Below, piece after piece: positions 59,401 to 64,000 of a stretch of DNA of 64,000 nt. This DNA comes from JAXMBN01 sp046349875 (GTDB taxonomy: Bacteria; Planctomycetota; Planctomycetia; Pirellulales; Pirellulaceae). A program made the translations under genes and the position numbers. The DNA is taken from positions 94,247-158,246 of the forward strand of contig JAXMBN010000010.1 in NCBI GenBank assembly GCA_046349875.1. The letters are read 5' to 3'. Numbering within the stretch: the stretch's first letter is position 1; every line of letters starts with the position of its first letter. The notes under the pieces were generated by a model, which was not told the DNA's origin, searched no databases, and worked only from the letters and a program-made list of their open reading frames with translations.

Positions 59401-60299
59401 GAGATTCGGTAGCGGCCGAGGCGATGCTGAAGACGGTGCGCGATCAACAAGCAGCGTTGGAAGAACGCCGGAGTGCTTTGCAGATGTTGGCGGGGCGCAA
59501 GCGTCCTGAATTGAGAAGCGTTGTGCAGCAATTGATGGAAGAGCCATCGTTGCGTCAAGATGCGATTCGGGCGATGGCTTCGGTGGAAGATCTCGATTTT
59601 GCGAAACGGATCTTGGAGCGTTATTCGAAGTTGAGCGATGCCGAGAAGCAGGAGGTTCTTGCGGTTCTATCGTCGCGATCGGGATATGGGAATGCATTAA
59701 CGGATGCACTACGGAAAGGGACTGTTCCCAAGAAGGACGTGCCTGCGTATATGGTTCGACTCCTGCGTCGTGTGGTTGGACCGCGGTTCGTCGACGTTTG
59801 GGGACCGATCGATGAAGTCGGTGTCGATAAGGAAGCAAGTTTTACGAAGTATCGCGAACTATTGACGGAAGATCGTTTGCAGAAAGCCAATGCAACGAAG
59901 GGGCAGATGTTGTTTCAAAAGACTTGCTCCAATTGCCACAAGTTGCATGGGCAAGGAGGTGACATTGGTCCCGATATCACGGGAGCCAACCGTAGCAACA
60001 TCGAATACTTGCTCAGCAATATTCTCACGCCCAGCGCGATCATTCAAGATGCTTACAAGATGCACATCGTTTTGATGGAAGATGGTCAAGTCTATTCCGG
60101 GATTCCTTCGGAAGAGAATGAGCAGCAGTTGAAGCTAAAAGTAGCGGATCGCAAAGAGCCGATAACGATTGCCAAGTCGCAGATCGAATCTCGGGAAATC
60201 GCTCCCGTTTCGATGATGCCTGAAGGGAGCCTCAATGTTCTCAACGATCAAGAGGTACTCGACTTGTTCGCATACCTCCAAAGCCAGAAAGCCAACTAG
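56484..60299 (+). CDS. PmoA-like - PVC membrane-bound dehydrogenase - HEAT - cytochrome c fusion
   Basis: A 1271-residue exported protein. After a signal peptide (ending near SAVQAQLK) residues about 30-310 resemble the DUF6807/PmoA family (PVLSPDGKSLLTEYSPGHHKHQTGIYWG). A beta-propeller of the PVC-type membrane-bound dehydrogenase domain follows (VVAAEPMIVQPMAFCWDAKGRLWIAENRDY; LWGPDGWLYGLQGFATPSQVG). HEAT-like helices come next (about residues 730-1060), and a c-type heme site FQKTCSNCHKLHGQGGDIGPDITG near residue 1150. The ATG at 56484 gives the signal peptide; an earlier in-frame start adds unrelated residues. Likely a periplasmic redox enzyme for sugars, but substrate unknown. Confidence 0.9.
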   Translation: MTHRILCIGFVAFGLLSWTSAVQAQLKPTLIVKPSGDDSLEVYRQGLDKPLVTQSAKADFRPYLHPVLSPDGKSLLTEYSPGHHKHQTGIYWGMTRVNDRDYFHHPEGSYWKRVSLKILKPQAESAGDHVQWQTIYDLLDEHGNGVLRESQVWSLRDQGGQYVLNLDWSGEALVDVTVGKYDYGGLFVRMPWKPNMEAHVLNNARQVDGRAEGQRAVWLDVGMKLDGRDDQAHIAIFDHPQNKGFPQPWRVDGQFGVGPVRARLGDWKIARGQVESIRHQMVVYTGERSDVEITRQWSQFSGQDMAYAQWQIAQQEGRKAEFLTPQKAVEAMTMQPGLQVNVVAAEPMIVQPMAFCWDAKGRLWIAENRDYETRQTGFANDGNSRVLILEDTDRDGVADKSQVFVENIPFPAGMAVGMGGLWLGAPPNLLFIPDRNQDDRADWDDIEVRLTGWGIRDRHETLNSFLWGPDGWLYGLQGFATPSQVGKPKGKGKLYKKGEPFPTSFEFEGAPVDINGGVWRYHPTQDRFEVVAHGFSNPWGIDFDAKGQLFITACVIPHLWHVIPGGIYHRQGGSHFNPHVYSDIRTIADHGHQSAHGGARVYQSDALPEKYRGRIFMANIHEHAVLTDILEPKGSGYVGHHGDDFLLANNAQWIGFSVEVGPDGAIYVLDWHDADICGKEVLQKETGRVFRIAPKVSQAKDFPHRYGDLEKCSDLELVGLQKVTSVWHANQARVILQHRAATRSLDPKAIASLRDLVSDSTQGDLRLRGLWCLHGAGQLSESDFQRLLEDPYEHVRGWAIQLVCEKGDPSRAIQSKLQDMAAKDASPNVRRFLASSSQRLSPMVRWPILEGLVRHAQDAEDHNLPKLIWFSLEPLVTQDIPRSLRLAEQSALPMVTRHVARRLASADQYGAMFEQLGHWSGSGSESMLLGIRDAVEGRFDMKAPSGWTALAPKLAEKGGEISRLSRQLSQQFGDSVAAEAMLKTVRDQQAALEERRSALQMLAGRKRPELRSVVQQLMEEPSLRQDAIRAMASVEDLDFAKRILERYSKLSDAEKQEVLAVLSSRSGYGNALTDALRKGTVPKKDVPAYMVRLLRRVVGPRFVDVWGPIDEVGVDKEASFTKYRELLTEDRLQKANATKGQMLFQKTCSNCHKLHGQGGDIGPDITGANRSNIEYLLSNILTPSAIIQDAYKMHIVLMEDGQVYSGIPSEENEQQLKLKVADRKEPITIAKSQIESREIAPVSMMPEGSLNVLNDQEVLDLFAYLQSQKAN

Positions 60300-60469
60300 T
60301 AACGAAGGTGGTTAAGGCGGTGCAGTCTGGGAACGTATATGTTTCTCATGGCATCGCTGAGCCTATAGCAGATACCCATTGGGATTGTGCTGAGTGAGAC
60401 GATGCATCAAGAAGTGAAACGGCTCATCATCGGAGCAGAAGTGCTTGTTGCGCAGCATTCACCTTAGCT

Positions 60470-60964
60470 TCAATAAGTCGCTATGGCATCCTTGGGAATT
60501 CCATAATCTCCCTTTTTCGCCCCCAAAATCGACATCAAATTGTCGTTTAATTCGTCATTCAGTTCGAGCAAAGTTCCATTGCGAATCTTCATGATTGTTG
60601 ATGCCATCGCGATTTGTTCATTCATCGAGCCGATTACGGATCGGTTCAGAGACTTGGCAAACTGAACTTCATCGAAATGGATCGTTTTGAGTTTCTCCAC
60701 CAATCTTTCTAGGCTGTCCGAATAGAGTTGGTGCGTTACCGATTCGATGAGCCGCGTTACTAGATGCTTAGTAGTTGTCACGCCCTTCCCTGGAATAACA
60801 CATGAGTACAGTGATTTTGTATTGCTGATCAGGATGAACTGAATGCGGTCAACAGCAAACGTTTGGGTTGACCAGTCGAGTATGGGATCTCCATCGAGCG
60901 GCATATCCAAAAGTCTGCCAGCCTTTACTTTCGAGCTGATTTTTTGCGAAAGGCGAATGATCAT
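60470..60964 (-). CDS. DUF6933-like protein
   Basis: A 164-residue soluble protein. MIIRLSQKISSKVKAGRLLDM, then DWSTQTFAVDRIQFILISNTKSLYSCVIPGKG resembles the DUF6933 family, small proteins of unknown function that occur widely in bacteria. Helical C-terminal half with repeated NDELNDNL. The ATG at 60964 is used. It lies about 850 bp from the Qat genes and is on the same strand; a link to defence is not shown. Confidence 0.7.
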   Translation of the reverse strand: MIIRLSQKISSKVKAGRLLDMPLDGDPILDWSTQTFAVDRIQFILISNTKSLYSCVIPGKGVTTTKHLVTRLIESVTHQLYSDSLERLVEKLKTIHFDEVQFAKSLNRSVIGSMNEQIAMASTIMKIRNGTLLELNDELNDNLMSILGAKKGDYGIPKDAIATY

Positions 60965-61813
60965 CGACGCATGCTTTATTGATGTTAGCAAGAATGTAAA
61001 CAGTAGGACCCGTTCAACTTATTCGATGATGGTCTGCTAGGAAATCATAACAATTGTGTTGTCGAATGGGCCATTCTGCATTGACTTGACGCTTCTAAGA
61101 AGTTCCTTGTTTTACATCGATCGAGCAAAAGATCTGAAACCTCAATCGCTTGATGGGCATCACTGCGCATTCTTGTGCATCGAAGCTAAACCCTCACCCT
61201 CATTCCCTCTCCCTTTTGGTCGAGTCACTCGGTTGCCGCAATGTTCTTAGAAAGGGAGAGGGAGGCAATACCGGAGTTTTATTTGCAGAGCAGTTCCTAT
61301 TAGGCGTTTTGAAATGGCGGCTTTTAGCTTTTCACATCCAGAAGCGTCAGTCCGCCAGCGACGTGCTGGCTATTTTCAATCCTTTATGGCAGTCCGAGAT
61401 ACGATTGTTTCAGGTTGGCATTGATTCCAACCGGGGTAGGTCGTGAACAATCGTCGAATAGACTCAATTGCCGGATGAAAATGCGTTATCTATCCGAGCA
61501 GGACTAACTTCGAGCCAGCGAACCTCATTTAGCCTCAAAAAGGTTAATTCCTTTCGAGATTATGGGTTCGGCCGAGAGTTCGACGGCTGAATCCGTTCCC
61601 AACTGGGATGACTCAGCAACGTTAAGAAAAATGGAGTGATGGAGAACACGAATTGAACTTTTTCTGGAGGGGATAGTAGCGCTAGAACCGGCTGTTCCGA
61701 GCCTTTTTGAGCAGATCTAACGTTAATTGAGTAAAGTAGTTACGACAATCAAGGAGTGTCACGTTCGTTAGGGAACATGCAATCCGCCCGCCAGTCGGTA
61801 CACCGCAAACACG
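60965..61813. other. Long empty stretch before the Qat locus, with a REP-like inverted repeat
   Basis: I see no supported gene in about 850 bp. At 61205-61216 and 61251-61262 a perfect 12-bp inverted repeat (CCCTCTCCCTTT / AAAGGGAGAGGG) surrounds a 34-nt loop; the flanks CCCTCACCCTCATT are typical of widespread REP-like palindromes. Short frames here have no ribosome binding sites. It may mark the border between the core chromosome and the defence locus. Confidence 0.45.
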
Positions 61814-62536
61814 CTACTTTCCTGAAGCATCCCGGAAGTTCTCTTCGATTTGCGTTTCGGTTTCTAACTCGTCTGATATCCAAACCCTCGATAGGTGAGC
61901 GATTACATTCTTTACATCTCGGGGATGGGCAGCACGACGCGATATTTTTACATAGGGTCCATCGGTTTCGGTTAATACTGATTTCTGGGCACTCGTGCGA
62001 TGATCGCCCTTCCTTTATCTGTGGCTATCATTGACGGGTTGATCGAAAAAAGCATCCGAAGTCGACGGCTCGGTCCAAGCACTTTAGACCACCGCTGTAC
62101 CAATGAAATACTGCCTTACGCACTCCGAAGTTCTCCAAGATGGAAAGTACCTCATCGGAGGCGTCACGAGAATGGATTGAAATAAACTTCGTTAACTTCG
62201 GAAAGTGATTCAATAATCTCTGAAAAAACCCGGAGTTGATCGTCTTTCGAACTCCGCCCTCTGGGCAAAATCCAATCCGACTTCACCTATATAGTCGGCA
62301 GTTGGGAGAAGCCTAGCGAACAATTCAAGCTCATGAAGATTCCCCTTCACTGCGAGTGGATGAAATCCAAGTGCTAGCTTGACATGGCGGAGCGAACTTA
62401 CGTGAGGTAAGCGCAAGTTCATAATGGCTCGGCAATTGAGTTACAGTTACGGTGGTAATCCTTCGTTCTCGCACTGGTGTGCAATTTCGAGAGGATTGGG
62501 GTAGCGATCGACGTGGCAATGCGTGTCAATTAGCAC
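61814..62536 (-). CDS. qatD: QatD-like TatD-family nuclease, frameshifted
   Basis: A TatD-type metal-dependent DNase, in QatABCD loci the last gene. Metal-binding motif is IDTHCHVDRYPNP at the start, with GFHPL, IGEVGLDFAQR, ISIHSRDASDEV, KAVFHWYSGG and later a SINPSM segment. Reading these in one protein needs about five single-base corrections, at about 62460, 62408, 62225 (T6 run), 62048 (T6 run) and 61978. The GTG start at 62536 lies inside the end of qatC (11 nt overlap), with an AAGGAAAAG stretch upstream. The stop is assigned to 61814-61816 but could be further. If real, the damage would inactivate QatD; if assembly error, it is intact. Confidence 0.8.
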
Positions 62537-63893
62537 TTTTTCTTTTCCTTGCCAGTCCCGCAGCCCGTTTCATTTCCGATGTTCCTTTATCCGCTATTAG
62601 ACTTCTTATTTCGTCCATTGCTCTGATGACGGTACCTGAATGTCGGATTGCCTCAAACGGCAACGGTAGACCATTTGCGACGAGCATTTTCGCAATCTCG
62701 ATTTCAGAAGGCTCACGAAGAAGGAAAGAGAGGCATGCGGAGGTCGTCTGCCGCCTCAGACCCTGAATTCTCCCATTCGACCTCCCTCTACAAAAGTCGA
62801 CTCCGTAAACCTCACTGTCCAATCGGGCAGTGTGCAGAGCCGCCCTACGGTAAATGCAAGGCATGCACCTTCCGCACCCATTCGCTGTCCGATTTATCCA
62901 GGTACTTTTATGGCCGCTTTTTGCACAGGAAACACTGTGTTGATAGATTGCACTGAGGAGGTCGAGATTGTCACAATGTGCGACGGCTTCTCCCTTCGTC
63001 ATTTCAACCAGCGGATTTGAAATGGGATGATCAATTCCTATGGCAGACATCCAATCTCGGAGGTACGCCAAATAACTAGGGTGGGCAGTGCGGGTCGAAC
63101 AGCTACCGCGACGTGCAGGTGTCAACGGAACGTTCAAAGCAATTGTGCCATTCTCCGGAATCAATAGCGGGGTGCCTAGGCCGAGGCAATCAGCGACGAC
63201 GAGCCCTAATGCAACGAAAAGGATCGATCGACTACGCATCGTTATTTCCGCACTCTTGCCCTGATGGCCGATTCCCACGAACGTCGATGTGATGCGACTG
63301 GGATAGGCCGCCTCTAGAGCTGAGAGCAGTTTACGTTGATCGCTCAGTGGTCCGCCAATGCCGGGATCATGATGGCCAACCAACGCAATGCGCTCATTTG
63401 GATTGCGTTCAAGCCAGTTGATCGCACCTATTAATGAATCCAAGCCGCCAGAGAACAAACAAGCCGCGTCGCCGCACGCATATCTAGGTGGGATCGACGA
63501 TCTACGTTTTCGGCGTCGTCGGCGAATAATCGGGGAAGCCAGTTTCGTAAAACTCAAACGCCATTCATCACCACTAAGGAAGCTTAAGCACTTGTTCGCT
63601 AAACCCGCCGCTTCTTTCCATTTCCGTGGATCGGCTACTGGAATCGACACTTCAAAAGTTCTTGTCCAGCCATCATGCGACTGTGAACGCGCCACAAGTT
63701 TGTCTAAGGCGTAAACAGTCGCTGCCACGAGTAAGAAGTCTAGACTCCGCTCAGTAGGATTTCGGACGCTCTTGAGGAGCGCCGTGAAATCGAAGTATAG
63801 AGCCGACAACTTTGTATTGCGATCGGCAATAGTAATAACTGCGCCTTCATGGGGCGAAACAAGTATGGGGGCAACCGTGACCGCATAGGACAT
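62526..63893 (-). CDS. qatC: QatC-like QueC-family protein
   Basis: A 455-residue protein. A PP-loop ATP-binding motif is at residues 148-153 (ACLFSGGLDSLIG), followed by VGHHDPGIGGP and ENGTIALNVPL. The C-terminal zinc site has Cys residues in SVSCAKSGH and GCGRCMPCIYRRAA. Such QueC-like proteins are the third component of QatABCD anti-phage systems. The N-terminal 140 residues carry an additional domain, and a basic run lies at 124-131. The ATG at 63893 is 3 nt after the qatB stop, and qatD overlaps its end by 11 nt, so the genes are in one operon. Confidence 0.88.
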   Translation of the reverse strand: MSYAVTVAPILVSPHEGAVITIADRNTKLSALYFDFTALLKSVRNPTERSLDFLLVAATVYALDKLVARSQSHDGWTRTFEVSIPVADPRKWKEAAGLANKCLSFLSGDEWRLSFTKLASPIIRRRRRKRRSSIPPRYACGDAACLFSGGLDSLIGAINWLERNPNERIALVGHHDPGIGGPLSDQRKLLSALEAAYPSRITSTFVGIGHQGKSAEITMRSRSILFVALGLVVADCLGLGTPLLIPENGTIALNVPLTPARRGSCSTRTAHPSYLAYLRDWMSAIGIDHPISNPLVEMTKGEAVAHCDNLDLLSAIYQHSVSCAKSGHKSTWINRTANGCGRCMPCIYRRAALHTARLDSEVYGVDFCRGRSNGRIQGLRRQTTSACLSFLLREPSEIEIAKMLVANGLPLPFEAIRHSGTVIRAMDEIRSLIADKGTSEMKRAAGLARKRKSAN

Positions 63894-63896
63894 AGC

Positions 63897-64000
63897 TCAG
63901 GTCTCGAATACGGCTAAAGTGTCGCGCATAATATCTCCCGCAAGCTTCTCACCCGCTTGTCCAAACCAGTCGATTTTCTGCACGTCTCTTCCGTGCGTTG
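63897..64000 (-). CDS. qatB: QatB C-terminal fragment (rest outside the window)
   Basis: Upstream of qatC an open frame runs from the window edge to a TGA at 63897-63899, encoding GRDVQKIDWFGQAGEKLAGD and a short helical end (IMRDTLAVFET). The stop is 3 nt before the qatC ATG. By position this is QatB, since the order is qatA-qatB-qatC-qatD. The fragment is too short to identify by sequence alone. qatA would lie further upstream. Confidence 0.6.
   Translation of the reverse strand, partial: THGRDVQKIDWFGQAGEKLAGDIMRDTLAVFET

Noticed and set aside
61150..61446. 98-codon plus-strand frame
   Set aside because: It runs through the REP-like inverted repeat, which explains its composition; no start signal or family resemblance.
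62331..62519. Separate short genes in the qatD region
   Set aside because: The pieces join into one TatD-type protein after about five single-base corrections, so they are fragments of one gene.
1..64000. CRISPR array
   Set aside because: No regularly spaced short direct repeats with unique spacers were seen; the only regular repeat is the coding Ig-like array.
1..64000. Intact insertion sequence or transposase
   Set aside because: No transposase motif or terminal inverted repeat pair was recognised.

Overview
The window looks like a chromosomal segment of a planctomycete, probably of the Pirellulales. Evidence is the concentration of families typical of that group: DUF1552 and DUF1587/1592-type proteins, PVC-type membrane-bound dehydrogenase/cytochrome fusions, DUF1080, a secreted sulfatase, a DUF1559-like C-terminus, N-terminal LEPR-XLL-like motifs on large surface proteins, and a dockerin without obvious cohesins. 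Base composition looks moderate, near 50% G+C by eye. No rRNA, CRISPR array or intact insertion sequence was seen.

Layout. 0-1.6 kb: 3' part of a secreted GtaA-like hydrolase. 1.7-6.4 kb: translation cluster on the minus strand (rpmI, rplT, terminator, pheS, pheT, a hypothetical); this PheT lacks the usual N-terminal OB-fold insertion. 6.5-8.6 kb: sodium:solute symporter and a GNAT acetyltransferase. 8.7-12.8 kb: regulation, with an ECF sigma factor and a membrane anti-sigma-like/DUF1559-like protein, then an HTH-receiver protein and a soluble histidine kinase. 13-16.2 kb: Tat-exported Gfo/Idh/MocA oxidoreductase and a sulfatase. 16.4-29.1 kb: surface-protein region with an Ig-like-repeat calpain-type protease (frameshifted), a zinc-ribbon membrane protein, a WD40 protein and a 1504-residue SdrD-B repeat protein. 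29.2-40.7 kb: flavodoxin-like protein, then a probable xylan-utilisation locus (acetylesterase-GH10 xylanase fusion, two secreted esterases, DUF1552 and DUF1592 proteins, divergent XylR-type regulator). 40.8-42.5 kb: tRNA-Lys and a degenerate copy of its 3' part, with two small paralogous genes between them. 42.8-48.2 kb: frameshifted MauG-type peroxidase, then a five-heme cytochrome and an outer-membrane-barrel-like protein in one operon. 48.5-60.3 kb: small membrane proteins, CAP-dockerin protein, DUF1080 protein, a 636-residue unknown, esterase and SMP-30 pair, and a PmoA-dehydrogenase-cytochrome fusion. 60.5-64 kb: DUF6933-like protein, a long empty stretch, and the 3' end of a QatABCD-type anti-phage locus (qatB tail, qatC, frameshifted qatD) cut by the window edge.

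How the genes fit together. Most of the window serves extracellular polymer breakdown: secreted hydrolases, esterases and a sulfatase, with periplasmic cytochromes and dehydrogenases. The XylR-type regulator divergent from the xylanase/esterase block suggests xylose-responsive control. The right edge is a defence locus.

Caution. Four genes (calpain-type protease, MauG, outer-membrane barrel, qatD) are interrupted by single-base indels, several in homopolymers, while most of the window is free of them. Local assembly error and real decay cannot be told apart from this sequence alone.
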